NCBI RefSeq assembly: GCF_900117415.1
Contig: NZ_FPEI01000006.1
Location: 1,240,001-1,304,000, forward strand
Direction of reading: 5' to 3'
DNA from: Hyphomicrobium sp. CS1BSMeth3
GTDB lineage: Bacteria; Pseudomonadota; Alphaproteobacteria; Rhizobiales; Hyphomicrobiaceae
DNA length: 64,000 nt
The notes under the pieces: generated by a model
Databases searched by the model: none
Seen by the model: only the letters and a program-made list of their open reading frames with translations
What the model was told of the DNA's origin: nothing
Shown: positions 8,511 to 17,046 of the stretch, in pieces
Layout: the number at the start of each line of letters is the position of its first letter
Numbering within the stretch: the stretch's first letter is position 1
Position numbers and translations under genes: made by a program

Positions 8511-9881
8511 CTAGCCGAGCGGCTCAATGTTGTGGTTCATCCGAAACAGGTTCGCGGGATCGAAGCGAGCCTTCACCTGTCGCAACCGGCGATAGTTTAC
8601 GCCATAGGCGGCAGCGAGAGCTTCGCTGCTCTCGTCGTGACCGAGATAGTTCACATAGCGCGCGGCGCCGAAAAACGGCTGCATACGGGAATACGTGTCG
8701 CGGGCCCAGGCGATGCAGCGTTCGTTGTCGGCCGGGCTCGTCCACTCGGACAGAACCAGCAGATTGTAGCCCTCAGCGCGATGCGGATAGGCCGTCTCGG
8801 TCGGTCCCACGCGGGTGGCTGCGCCGTGCATGTGCTCGATCAGCACCTGCCCCATGGGCGTCGGGCATTGCGCGAAGCAGGCGATCAAGGCGTCGATGGC
8901 CTCGTCGCTCAATTGTGCGAGGAAGCTCGATTTCCAATAGTTCAACGCCCCCTTCGGATATGCGGCATCGAGCATGCTGTTGAGCGCGGAGTACGCCATG
9001 GGCCCGAGAACGTCCATGACCGGCGTGCCGAAGGATTTCAGCGGGCGCATCGCCTTTTCGCCGTCAGCGAGCGGTCCACTGTGACACGTGACCATCGCCG
9101 CGAGCTTGTTGCCGTCCGGCGCATGGATCAGGCCGCCAAACAGGATGTGCTCGTCCGGGAGCGCGCGCGTGCTGTCGCGGAAGAAACGCAGGGTCTCGCG
9201 GGCGCGCTCGAAAGGATGGGCGACGAGACCGCCGGTGACGGTCGGCCCGACCGGGTGGAGCCGGAACTCGAATGATGTGACGATGCCGAAATTGCCGCCA
9301 CCGCCGCGCACGGCCCAGAACAGATCGGGCTCCTCCGACGCGCTCGCGGTCACGACCTTCCCGTCCGCGGTGACCATCTCGACGGAGAGCAGGTTGTCGA
9401 GCGCGAGACCGTGCTTGCCCATCAGCCAGCCGAACCCGCCACCGAGCGTCAGGCCGGCGACGCCGGTGCTCGAAACCACGCCGCCCGTGACCGCGAGCCC
9501 GTGCAGTTGCGTCGCCCGATTGACCTCGGCCCAGGTCGTTCCGCCTTCGGCCCGAACGGTGCGCGCCCTGGCATCGACGTGAATACCCTTCATGAGCGAC
9601 AGGTCGATCATCACGCCGCCGTCGACAGTCGCGCGGCCGGCGACGTTGTGGCCGCCTCCGCGCACGGCGAGCTCGAGCCCGAGCTTGCGGGTCAAAGCAA
9701 TGGCGTCCACGACATCGGCCACGCCACGACAACGGGCGATCAGGGCCGGGTGCTTGTCGATCAGCCCGTTGTGCACCCTGCGCGCCTGATCGTAGCCCGC
9801 ATCCTTCGGCTGCAGCAGCTCTCCCGTGAATGTCGGCGCCAGCGCAGCGGTGGCCTCGGTGATGGCTGATATCGAAGACAT
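8511..9881 (-). CDS. FAD-linked oxidoreductase, berberine-bridge type
   Basis: A 456-residue flavoprotein: PCMH-type FAD-binding domain (residues about 40-210, with LAVRGGGHNVAG and TLGGGFGWLMGKHG) and a C-terminal berberine/BBE segment (YVNYLGHDE...RYDPANLFRMNHNI-like: RFDPANLFRMNHNI). His78 in RGGGH would carry the 8-alpha-histidyl-FAD bond; the Cys that makes the second bond in bicovalent members is replaced in GVVSSTGVAG, so a single covalent link is expected. GAGGAG lies just before the chosen ATG. The LysR gene at 10083 is divergent, a standard regulator-target arrangement. Family oxidises sugars, alcohols or alkaloid-like substrates; the substrate here is unknown. Confidence 0.88.
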   Translation of the reverse strand: MSSISAITEATAALAPTFTGELLQPKDAGYDQARRVHNGLIDKHPALIARCRGVADVVDAIALTRKLGLELAVRGGGHNVAGRATVDGGVMIDLSLMKGIHVDARARTVRAEGGTTWAEVNRATQLHGLAVTGGVVSSTGVAGLTLGGGFGWLMGKHGLALDNLLSVEMVTADGKVVTASASEEPDLFWAVRGGGGNFGIVTSFEFRLHPVGPTVTGGLVAHPFERARETLRFFRDSTRALPDEHILFGGLIHAPDGNKLAAMVTCHSGPLADGEKAMRPLKSFGTPVMDVLGPMAYSALNSMLDAAYPKGALNYWKSSFLAQLSDEAIDALIACFAQCPTPMGQVLIEHMHGAATRVGPTETAYPHRAEGYNLLVLSEWTSPADNERCIAWARDTYSRMQPFFGAARYVNYLGHDESSEALAAAYGVNYRRLRQVKARFDPANLFRMNHNIEPLG

Positions 9882-10082
9882 GACGATCTCCTCGTGCAAC
9901 GGCTCGGACCATGCTTCCGCCGATTGCAAGGACAAGCAAAATCAAAGATTTCATCCCAAGGTGAGGGATATTCATCTAGTGTGGCGATCGAGAAATTCGC
10001 CGCATGTCGGGACACGGTGTCGCTCGGGACGCCAGCATCGAGGTGTGGCGAGCTTCGGCATCGGGACACTAGATTGCCGCCC

Positions 10083-10997
10083 ATGAGCCAGCTACCACCC
10101 TTGATCGAGCTGCGAGCGTTCGAGGCTGCGGCGCGCCACCTCAGCTTCAAGCAGGCCGCGGCTGAGCTGGGCGTGACGCCGACCGCGATCAGTCACCACA
10201 TCCGGTTGCTGGAGCGCTATTGCGGATGTCCGCTGTTTCGCCGCCGACCGCGCCCCCTGTCACTGACGGAACCCGGCGAGCGCCTGTTTCCCGCTATCCG
10301 CGATGGGCTCACGATCTTCGCCGGAGCCATTGCGGCGGTGAAGCAGGATGCGGGCGGCCGCCCCTTGCGCATTACGACAACCAACGCGTTCGCCCACTGC
10401 TGGCTGGTTCCGCGGCTGCCCGGCTGGGGCAAGTTGCGACCGGATGTGCCGATGGAGGTCATTGGCACGGACGCCGTGCTCGACCTCAAGCGGCGCGAGG
10501 CCGACGTCGCAATCCGATACGCTCGAACGGCGCCTGTCGACGGGGTCGCACAACTCCTGGCGACGGATTCGTTCTACGCTTATTGCCGCCCCGCCCTGAA
10601 GGCCAAGCTGCGCCGCGTCACCGACCTGCATGGTCAGGTGCTCGTGCACGCCTTCTGGTCGCCGAGCGATACCGAGGCGCCGACCTGGCAGAGGTGGCTG
10701 GCCTTGGCGGAGCAGCGATGGAAGAATGTGCCCGCGGCGAAGGAGATGCAGCATCTGAGCTTCCGGGAGGAGCTGCACGCTCTTGAGGCGGTCCTGTCCG
10801 GCCAAGGCATCGGCATTTTCAGTGATGTCCTAGTGGCGTCGAAAGTTGCAGACGGCACGCTCGTGAAGGCTTTCGACCTACGCCTGCCGGGCTACCAGTT
10901 CCACCTCGTCCACGAGGCCGACCATCCGCGACAGCAGATCATTCGCGCCTTCGCGAGCTGGCTCGGCTCAACTGTTGCTTCCGGCCGCACGGACTAG
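10083..10997 (+). CDS. LysR-family regulator (GcvA-like)
   Basis: A 304-residue LysR protein with the N-terminal winged helix (residues 5-62; LIELRAFEAAARHLSFKQAA, LGVTPTAISHHIRLLE) and a two-lobed co-inducer domain. The sequence LPRLPGWGKLRPDVPMEVI and the DLKRREADVAIRYA block are typical of the GcvA/AmpR-like branch. It diverges from the FAD oxidase gene over a 201-base gap, so it probably controls that gene and itself. Upstream extension of the frame (to 9894) overlaps the divergent promoter and is not used. Confidence 0.9.
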   Translation: MSQLPPLIELRAFEAAARHLSFKQAAAELGVTPTAISHHIRLLERYCGCPLFRRRPRPLSLTEPGERLFPAIRDGLTIFAGAIAAVKQDAGGRPLRITTTNAFAHCWLVPRLPGWGKLRPDVPMEVIGTDAVLDLKRREADVAIRYARTAPVDGVAQLLATDSFYAYCRPALKAKLRRVTDLHGQVLVHAFWSPSDTEAPTWQRWLALAEQRWKNVPAAKEMQHLSFREELHALEAVLSGQGIGIFSDVLVASKVADGTLVKAFDLRLPGYQFHLVHEADHPRQQIIRAFASWLGSTVASGRTD

Positions 10998-11024
10998 GCT
11001 CCCCTCGGATCTAATGTCCGCTCA

Positions 11025-11555
11025 TCAGCCATCCGTGGCAACGACCACAACCAAGGCCGATGCCGCCTCCGACGTCAGGGCGGTGACCTTGTGTGGGATG
11101 GTCGAATCGAACTGGACGCAGTCGCCGGGGTTCAGAACCTCAATCCGCCGTCCAATCTGCAGCTCGATGCGCCCCGTCAAGACAAAGAAGATCTCTTCGC
11201 CATCGTGATGGCTCATGATCCGCGCACGCCCCGGCCTCTGACCCGGTCTCAGGACGAAGGCGCGCATAACTCGATCCGGCCCGCCGGCGACCATGGAAAG
11301 ATAGTCCCGCGGATCACCGGCCTTGCCGTTCTTGGCCCGCACGACACTGATCGGATCCTCTTGGGATGGCTGGCCGAAGAGCTGCTCGACACCAATCCCA
11401 AGTGCTCTCGCTATCGTCATAGCGGCACCGATGGACGGGTTCGACAGGCCGCGCTCAACCTTGGACAGGTAGCTTCGGGTGAGACCCGATTGCAGCGCAA
11501 GCTGCTCCAGCGTCATGCCGGCTTGCACGCGCAATAGCCTTAGATTGTGGAGCAT
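11025..11555 (-). CDS. XRE-family regulator with C-terminal cupin sensor
   Basis: About 176 residues: HTH_XRE at residues 1-60 (LRLLRVQAGMTLEQLALQSG, TRSYLSKVERGLSNPSIG) and a cupin_2 domain at about 100-170 (IMSHHDGEEIFFVLTGRIEL...LNPGDCVQFDSTIPH). This is the PuuR/HipB-like small-molecule repressor layout. It is the last gene of the minus-strand catabolic set beginning at tctC, 88 bases after the reductase, so it is probably the local regulator. The start is uncertain: no good ribosome site precedes ATG 11555, and in-frame TTG or GTG codons lie just upstream. Confidence 0.83.
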   Translation of the reverse strand: MLHNLRLLRVQAGMTLEQLALQSGLTRSYLSKVERGLSNPSIGAAMTIARALGIGVEQLFGQPSQEDPISVVRAKNGKAGDPRDYLSMVAGGPDRVMRAFVLRPGQRPGRARIMSHHDGEEIFFVLTGRIELQIGRRIEVLNPGDCVQFDSTIPHKVTALTSEAASALVVVVATDG

Positions 11556-11643
11556 ATCTTCATTCAACGAAGCAAATACAAGGGAACTGCCCTCATACAC
11601 CGGCAGCTCCCGATCTGCCAGCGGTCCAATGGACCGCTTGCCC

Positions 11644-12594
11644 CTAGATATCGAGGACAAGCCGCGGGCCTGCGCATCCAGCGACACATACCATGACCTC
11701 GTGCTGGCGCTGCATCGGCGACAGCACGCTGTCATTGTGGATCGGTGGCCCCTCCAGCCAACGCGTCCGGCACGAGCCGCAGATGCCACCGGCACACGAG
11801 ACAGACACGTCGGCCTCCAGCTCCTCGAGGGCGCCCACCAAGCCGATTTCCGGCCGGACGACGATCTCCTTTTTGCTTTGAGCAAGAACGAGCGTGTAGG
11901 GGGCCGCATTGTCGTCGCGCGCAAACGCAGGCGGCGTGAAGCGCTCGACGTGCTTTCGTTCGGCGGGCCAGCTCGCCGTTGCCGCATCGAACGCATCCAG
12001 CATGGACGTGGGTCCACAGCAGAAGGCACCGGCCTCGTCGCCATATTGTTTCAGGATGGCCGCAAGGCTCGGCCGTGGCTCGATTGCAGTATTGTAGAGA
12101 TGCACATGCCCGTCGGCGAAGGCGTCCGCGACCATCCCCGGCAAAACCGGATGGCCCGAGCTCGCCCAATGAAGCACGTAGTTCGTCCGGCCCTTCTCCC
12201 GCAGATCGCGAATGGCCGAGACGAAGGGCGTGACGCCAATGCCGCCCGCGATGAACACATTCAGCGCCTGATCGTGGGTCTTGAGCCCGCCTCTCGGGAG
12301 GGACACGCCGAGCGCCGTGCCGACGCGGAGCTCCTCGTGCACGAAACGAGAGCCACCACGGCCGTCAGCCTCGCACTTGACCGCAATCTCGTAGCGCCGA
12401 TTGTCCGTCGGCTCGTTGCACAGCGAATAGGTGCGCACCAAGCCCTTTGCCAGATGCAGGTCGATGTGCGCACCCGGCCGGAACGGCGGCAGCTCCCAGT
12501 CATCGGGATCGGCAAGAACGAGGCGCTTCACGCCCCTCGCCGGCTCATCGACGGCGGTCACCACGGTCTGAACCGTCTTGATCGGTTTTGCCAT
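11644..12594 (-). CDS. PDR/VanB-type ferredoxin-linked oxidoreductase
   Basis: A 316-residue three-domain reductase of the phthalate dioxygenase reductase class: FMN-binding barrel (RTYSLCNEP, residues 54-62), NAD-binding domain (FIAGGIGVTPFVSAIRD; FCCGPTSMLDAF), and a C-terminal plant-type [2Fe-2S] ferredoxin domain with Cys267, Cys272, Cys275 (CAGGICGSC) and Cys303. It would pass electrons from NADH to a Rieske oxygenase or similar partner, yet no oxygenase gene is in the cluster. Its start overlaps the MOSC gene stop by one base (TAATG), so the two are translationally coupled. Confidence 0.92.
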   Translation of the reverse strand: MAKPIKTVQTVVTAVDEPARGVKRLVLADPDDWELPPFRPGAHIDLHLAKGLVRTYSLCNEPTDNRRYEIAVKCEADGRGGSRFVHEELRVGTALGVSLPRGGLKTHDQALNVFIAGGIGVTPFVSAIRDLREKGRTNYVLHWASSGHPVLPGMVADAFADGHVHLYNTAIEPRPSLAAILKQYGDEAGAFCCGPTSMLDAFDAATASWPAERKHVERFTPPAFARDDNAAPYTLVLAQSKKEIVVRPEIGLVGALEELEADVSVSCAGGICGSCRTRWLEGPPIHNDSVLSPMQRQHEVMVCVAGCAGPRLVLDI

Positions 12595-13103
12595 TATTCG
12601 GGCCGCACGATATCGCCGACGCGCACGACGCCACCAACCAGGATCTTACAGTTCAAGCCCGAGCGATGGATGAGCGGATCGAACACGGGCTTCTCCAGGA
12701 TCTCCTCGATGTGCCGGCACGGAAACGACAGGCGCGTCGCCTCGAGCAGGGTCGCGCCAAGCCAGAAGCGGCGCCCGACGAGATGATTGAGCGGCACGCC
12801 CTCGACCGTGACGTTGCGCCGGTGCTCGTGCGGCAATAGCTTGATCTTCGCGTCGCGCTCGATGGCCTCCAGCGTCTCCATCTCGAAGAGCGTGACCTGC
12901 CGCCCTTCCTCCGGCTTGTGCGAGTAGAAGCCGGCTTCCTGGCCGATCATGTAGCGATCGCCCTCGATGCCGCGCCCTGCGACCAGCGTGAGCTCGTTGA
13001 AGGATTTCATCGGCAGGAAGGCGCGCGGCGTGGCGTGCAGGTATCGCACGACACCGCTCCACGTGGGCTTCACCTGCTGCATTGATGTTGGTTGCACGTT
13101 CAT
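12594..13103 (-). CDS. MOSC domain protein
   Basis: A 169-residue single-domain MOSC protein (GRGIEGDRYMIGQEAGFYSH near residue 43-62; RNVTVEGVPLNHLVGRRFWLG; Cys in LSFPCRHIEEI). MOSC domains bind a molybdenum-type cofactor or handle sulfur for it; the conserved Cys is at about residue 129. Stand-alone MOSC proteins coupled to PDR-type reductases recur in proteobacteria, and this pair overlaps by one base, suggesting they form an electron-transfer unit acting on a reducible N- or S-oxide. That role is inference. An upstream gap of 25 bases separates it from the CoA-transferase. Confidence 0.87.
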   Translation of the reverse strand: MNVQPTSMQQVKPTWSGVVRYLHATPRAFLPMKSFNELTLVAGRGIEGDRYMIGQEAGFYSHKPEEGRQVTLFEMETLEAIERDAKIKLLPHEHRRNVTVEGVPLNHLVGRRFWLGATLLEATRLSFPCRHIEEILEKPVFDPLIHRSGLNCKILVGGVVRVGDIVRPE

Positions 13104-13128
13104 TGAGACGAAGCTCCGAGGCAGGGAA

Positions 13129-13812
13129 CTAGAGGGACGAAGTGCCGTCCGTACGGATGACGCGAGGCTTGGCAGGTGCTTGCAGCTCAGCGCCCGTGAG
13201 GTCTTGAAGACCTGCCAGCGTCAGCCCCTCGAGCATGGCATCGACGACGAGCCCACCCGCTGTGACGTCGATGATCGCGAGGTTGGTGAAGATGCGCGAG
13301 ACCACGCCCACGGCGGTCAGCGGGAACGTGCACTTCTTGACGATCCTCGGCTTACCCTCGCGCGTGATGTGATCCATCATGATCCAGATGGCCTTTGCGC
13401 CGACGGCGAGATCGACGGCACCACCGACCCCGGGTGGCGCGCCGTCGCTGTCACCTGTGCTCCAGTTGGCCAGGTCGCCTTTGGCGGAGACCTGGAAGGC
13501 GCCGAGAATGGCGATATCCAGATGGCCGCCGCGCATCATCGCAAACGACGTGCTCGAGTCGAAGTACGAGCCGCCCTCCCTCAATGTGATCGGCATTTTG
13601 CCGGCGTTGATGAGATCCCAATCCTCTTCGCCCGACGGCGGCTTGGGGCCGACATTCAGGATACCGTTCTCGCTGTGCAGGATCACACCGGTGTCCGCAG
13701 GCAGGAAGTCGGCGATCTGCGTCGGCGCACCAATGCCGAGGTTGACGAAACCTTCGGTGGGCAGGTGCAAGGCCACCATCTTCGCCAAGTCCGCGCGCGC
13801 GAGCACCTTCAT
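13129..13812 (-). CDS. 3-oxoacid CoA-transferase subunit B
   Basis: A 227-residue beta subunit of a class I CoA-transferase. The catalytic Glu48 lies in LHSENGILNVG, where it forms the covalent CoA thioester; the Gly-rich region APPGVGGAVDLAVGA is also conserved. The frame upstream of ATG 13812 is ignored because the alpha subunit ends at 13809, giving a 4-base ATGA overlap typical of these pairs. With subunit A it would activate an organic acid (acetoacetate, 3-oxoadipate or similar) by moving CoA from succinyl- or acyl-CoA. Substrate is not decidable from sequence; the neighbouring acyl-CoA dehydrogenase argues for a simple acid entering a beta-oxidation-like route. Confidence 0.92.
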   Translation of the reverse strand: MKVLARADLAKMVALHLPTEGFVNLGIGAPTQIADFLPADTGVILHSENGILNVGPKPPSGEEDWDLINAGKMPITLREGGSYFDSSTSFAMMRGGHLDIAILGAFQVSAKGDLANWSTGDSDGAPPGVGGAVDLAVGAKAIWIMMDHITREGKPRIVKKCTFPLTAVGVVSRIFTNLAIIDVTAGGLVVDAMLEGLTLAGLQDLTGAELQAPAKPRVIRTDGTSSL

Positions 13813-14471
13813 TGCAGCCCCCTCTCGAATACGCGATCGACGAATATGCACGGCGTCACGATGCTCTCGGGATCGAGCTCGCCCACCTCCACGATGCGAT
13901 CGACCTCGATGGCGACGGTGCTCGCCGCCGTTGCCATCACCTGGCAGTGATTGCGCGCCGTCATGTTGTAGGTGACGTTGCCGAACGCGTCCGCGCACTT
14001 GCCCTTCACGAAGGCGAAGTCCGCCTTCAGCGGAAGCTCGAGCAGGAAATCGCGGCCGCCGACATTGATCTTCTGCTTTCCGTGCTCGAAGACGGTGCCG
14101 ACACCCACCGGCGAAAGAAATCCGCCGAGCCCCGCGCCGCCCGCGCGAATGCGTTCCACGAGCGTGCCTTGCGGCACGAGCTCCAGCTCCACGGTGCCGG
14201 CGCGATACTGCTCCGCGAAGACCTGCGCCGCGCGAGGATAGGAGCAGACGATCTTCCTGACGATGCGCGCCGCAAACCAGAGCGACAGATCGCTCTCGTC
14301 GGAGCCCGCATTGTTGGAGATGACCGTGAGCTCGCGCACGCCGGTGTCCAGCACGGCCTTGATCGTATCGCGCGGCAGTCCGGCACCGCCGAAACCGCCC
14401 ACCATGACCGTGTGGCCGTCCTTCAATCCGGCGACCGCCTCACGCGCGTCCTTTACGACAACGTTTCGCAC
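13809..14471 (-). CDS. 3-oxoacid CoA-transferase subunit A
   Basis: A 220-residue alpha subunit: GHTVMVGGFGGAGLPRDTI at residues 19-37 is the standard Gly-rich CoA-transferase signature, followed by ELTVISNNAGSDESDL and LVPQGTLVERIRAGGAG. It pairs with the B subunit through a 4-base overlap and follows the acyl-CoA dehydrogenase stop by 13 bases, so the three form one transcript. Confidence 0.93.
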   Translation of the reverse strand: MRNVVVKDAREAVAGLKDGHTVMVGGFGGAGLPRDTIKAVLDTGVRELTVISNNAGSDESDLSLWFAARIVRKIVCSYPRAAQVFAEQYRAGTVELELVPQGTLVERIRAGGAGLGGFLSPVGVGTVFEHGKQKINVGGRDFLLELPLKADFAFVKGKCADAFGNVTYNMTARNHCQVMATAASTVAIEVDRIVEVGELDPESIVTPCIFVDRVFERGLQ

Positions 14472-14484
14472 AATTCCGCCCCTG

Positions 14485-15675
14485 CTATTGATGATCGAAG
14501 CCCGATGCCACGGGGTAGTCCTTCGCGAGCCCGCGGCCGATGCGATCCAGAAGCATCTGATTGGTGCCGTCGCCGTAGGCTGCCATGCGCACCTCGGCCT
14601 GGAGCATGCTCAGGCGATGTGCGCCTGACGTTCCGACCGCCCCCATGGCACGAATGCACTGATCGACACCCCACAACGCCGTGTCCACGGCGAACGTCTT
14701 GCATTGCGCGGCAAGCGTGACGATCGGCTCGCCGCGTTCGACGCACTCGGCAGCGCGAAAGACCAGCGCATTGGCAGCTTCGAGCCTGGTCGCCACCTCG
14801 GCGAGCTCCCACCGCAGACCCTGATGCCCCAGCAGCGGCTTGCCGAAAGCGTGTCGCCGATCACAGTAGGCCACGGCCTCGGCGAACGCGGCCTCGAGTG
14901 TCGCCACGCACATGGCCGCGACGTGGACGCGCGCCGCGTTGATGCCGCCCATGGCCGTCTTGAAAGCTTCGCCCGGCGGCACGAACAGCGCCCACGTCGG
15001 CACGAAGTGATCCTCGAAGCTGATCTCGGCAAAGCGGAAAGAGCGCGCGCCAGGCACCATGATCTCGCGCCGCGTCACGCTCGACGCGCCGTCGAGGCGC
15101 ACGAGGAAGCTCGCCATGTTGTCGCCGCGATCTGCGCCCTCGACGCGCGCCAGGACAATAAGGGCGTTGACCATCAGCCCATTGGTCAACCAGGCCTTGG
15201 TACCATTGAGGCGCCAGCCACCTTCGGCCGGCGTCGCCGTCGTGGTGAGCGCGGCGACGTCGCTACCGCCACCAGGCTCCGTCATCGCGATCGTTGCAAG
15301 GATGTCGCCGCTCAGCATCCCTGGCAGCAACTCCTCTTTCTGGCGCGCGCTTCCCGTCTGCGACAGCCGCGTCAGCGATCCTTGATGATGGTTCATGCAG
15401 AAGGCCGCAGCGAAGCTGTGCCGCGCCATCTCCTGCGCAACGCGGATCTTGCAGAGGAAGGAGGCCGCATGGCCGCCGTCCTCCCGTCGCGCCTGGAGAC
15501 CCAGCATGCCCTCCTGCGCCCAGCGCCTGTACCAGTCCGAAGGAAAGGGCTCTCCACGCATGTACGCATCATGAGCCTCGGAGGAGAAGGCGCCGGCGCA
15601 GAAGTGCCGCGCCTTGTCGACGAACGATCGTTCCTCTGCGGTGAGCACACGGTCGTATTGCGCGTAGAACTGCAT
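14485..15675 (-). CDS. acyl-CoA dehydrogenase
   Basis: A 396-residue ACAD with all three domains: helical N-domain, beta middle domain (AMTEPGGGSDVAALTTTA; GTKAWLTNG) and C-terminal helical domain ending YGDGTNQMLLDRIGRGLA. In the C-terminal motif the residue at the usual IYEGT catalytic Glu position is Asp, so either Asp serves as base or Glu sits elsewhere as in isovaleryl-CoA dehydrogenase. FAD enzyme forming a 2-enoyl-CoA. Flanked by tctC upstream and CoA-transferase downstream on the same strand, it likely acts on the CoA ester of the acid imported by the Tct system. Confidence 0.92.
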   Translation of the reverse strand: MQFYAQYDRVLTAEERSFVDKARHFCAGAFSSEAHDAYMRGEPFPSDWYRRWAQEGMLGLQARREDGGHAASFLCKIRVAQEMARHSFAAAFCMNHHQGSLTRLSQTGSARQKEELLPGMLSGDILATIAMTEPGGGSDVAALTTTATPAEGGWRLNGTKAWLTNGLMVNALIVLARVEGADRGDNMASFLVRLDGASSVTRREIMVPGARSFRFAEISFEDHFVPTWALFVPPGEAFKTAMGGINAARVHVAAMCVATLEAAFAEAVAYCDRRHAFGKPLLGHQGLRWELAEVATRLEAANALVFRAAECVERGEPIVTLAAQCKTFAVDTALWGVDQCIRAMGAVGTSGAHRLSMLQAEVRMAAYGDGTNQMLLDRIGRGLAKDYPVASGFDHQ

Positions 15676-15713
15676 TGGACGATCCCCATTCCTTCCCGAC
15701 CGTCGCCGGCCTC

Positions 15714-16688
15714 TTATCGAGCCAGCGGCGTCTTATTCTCCTTGGCCCACTTGTTCCAGAAGTCTACTTCCTCGCCGACTTCTTTGGCGAACTTGTCGGC
15801 AGTGGATCCGCGAATGGGTGATGCGCCGATCTTTTCGAGCTGCGCGACGAACTCCTTGTTCTGCATCATGGCATCGAGCGCATCGCCGACCTTCTTGACG
15901 ACGGCGGGCGGCAAGGCTGCCGGCCCGACGATCCCGAACCACGGCGAGGGATCCCTGAGCTTTCCGCCGCTTTCCTCGACCGTCGGCAGATCCGGGAGAC
16001 CAGGCGAACGCTCCGAGCCCGCGATGGCGAGCGCCTTCAGCTTGCCACTCTTCACGTGCTGGGCCACCGTCGCCTCGGTGAAGAAGCCGACCTGAACTGT
16101 CCCGGCAATCGTATCGATGATCGGCTGCGCACCACCGGGATAGTTGATGAACGTCATCTTGGTATCGTTCAGCATGTCGAAGAACATACCGCCGATATGG
16201 GACGACGTTCCGAAGGTCCCACCCGTGTTCACCTCACTAGGGCGGGCCTTGAGATAGGCAATGAGGCCCTTCACATCGGATACAGGCACGCCGGGATGCG
16301 CCACAATCAAGCTGCGCTGCCTCGCGACCTTGCGAATGAAGGTGAAGTCTTTGACCTGGTCGTATGCAAGGTTGCCGTTCATGGCGAGAGCGCGTGTCTG
16401 CGCCGATTCCACGCTCACGAGCAGCGTGTAGCCATCGGGCTTGGCTTTGACGACACTGGCTGCCGCGATAACGCCGCCGGCTCCGCCCTGGTTCTCGATA
16501 ATGACGGGCTTTCCAAGCTCGGCCGACAAGCTCTGGCCGATGACGCGCGCGATAATGTCGGTGGGGCCACCCGGCGGGAAACCGACCACCAGTTTGACCG
16601 GCTTTGATGGATAGTCGTCAGCCGCCAGCACCGCAGTAGTCGATGCAGCGAGCGCGACTGCCATCAGCAGCATCTTCGACATCTTCAT
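15714..16688 (-). CDS. tctC: Bug/TctC-type periplasmic substrate-binding protein
   Basis: A 324-residue solute receptor with a Sec signal peptide (residues 1-22, cut after VLA) followed by the Bug signature YPSKPVKLVVGFPPGGPTDI, where the PPGG..D loop binds carboxylates. These proteins feed TctAB tripartite tricarboxylate transporters. The matching membrane subunits tctB and tctA are on the opposite strand at 18723-20689, so the transporter is split across the divergent promoter region. First gene of the minus-strand catabolic operon. Confidence 0.92.
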   Translation of the reverse strand: MKMSKMLLMAVALAASTTAVLAADDYPSKPVKLVVGFPPGGPTDIIARVIGQSLSAELGKPVIIENQGGAGGVIAAASVVKAKPDGYTLLVSVESAQTRALAMNGNLAYDQVKDFTFIRKVARQRSLIVAHPGVPVSDVKGLIAYLKARPSEVNTGGTFGTSSHIGGMFFDMLNDTKMTFINYPGGAQPIIDTIAGTVQVGFFTEATVAQHVKSGKLKALAIAGSERSPGLPDLPTVEESGGKLRDPSPWFGIVGPAALPPAVVKKVGDALDAMMQNKEFVAQLEKIGASPIRGSTADKFAKEVGEEVDFWNKWAKENKTPLAR

Positions 16689-17046
16689 AAATCGCCTCCG
16701 GTGGAAAGCCTTCGCCAGATGCGCAATCTAGCTCCGCGAGGACACAAAGTGTCAATAACGAAACTCATGTCATCCCCTGCGCAAGACTTGAGCCGATTGC
16801 TCGGCGAACCGGCACGCGGCCTGGATTTGGTGCAATGGCACGCCAAACAGGCACGATCTGCTCGATGTTTTATCGATTAAACAGAGTTATCCTGCGCTTC
16901 TCCGCGTTGAATTGCGGCACTGCAATATGCAGATTGCGCTCGACATGATGCGGTGACGTTCGCATAGCTTGACAGGGTCAAAGGAATAGACGATCGGTCT
17001 AATAAGGCACGATCGCTTCCAATCTCCCCACCGGATACCCGCCGCG
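16689..17046. other. divergent promoter region of the Tct/AcuR locus
   Basis: A 358-base gene-free gap between tctC (minus) and the TetR gene (plus). It contains GACAC-AAA-GTGTC (16741-16753), a 5-bp dyad 52 bases before tctC, and an AT-rich near-palindrome TTTATCGATTAAA around 16869, besides the TetR-type site listed separately. No coding frame is credible. Confidence 0.6.
16985..17003. promoter_or_regulatory. TetR/AcuR-type operator
   Basis: AATAGACGATCGGTCTAAT reads as TAGAC and GTCTA half-sites around GATCG. This is close to the TAGACCGATCGGTCTA-like dyads bound by AcuR/YxaF-type TetR repressors, with one base missing from the centre. It lies 44 bases before the TetR start, as expected for autoregulation. 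Confidence 0.6.

Noticed and set aside
8314-8514. 66-codon frame with CQCTHCGAL and a TTG start
   Set aside because: Weak start, atypical composition and overlap with the oxidase 3' end; the Cys pair alone is not enough.
11479-12786. 435-codon plus-strand frame opposite the PDR reductase and XRE genes
   Set aside because: Spans three real minus-strand genes and lacks any motif or ribosome site.
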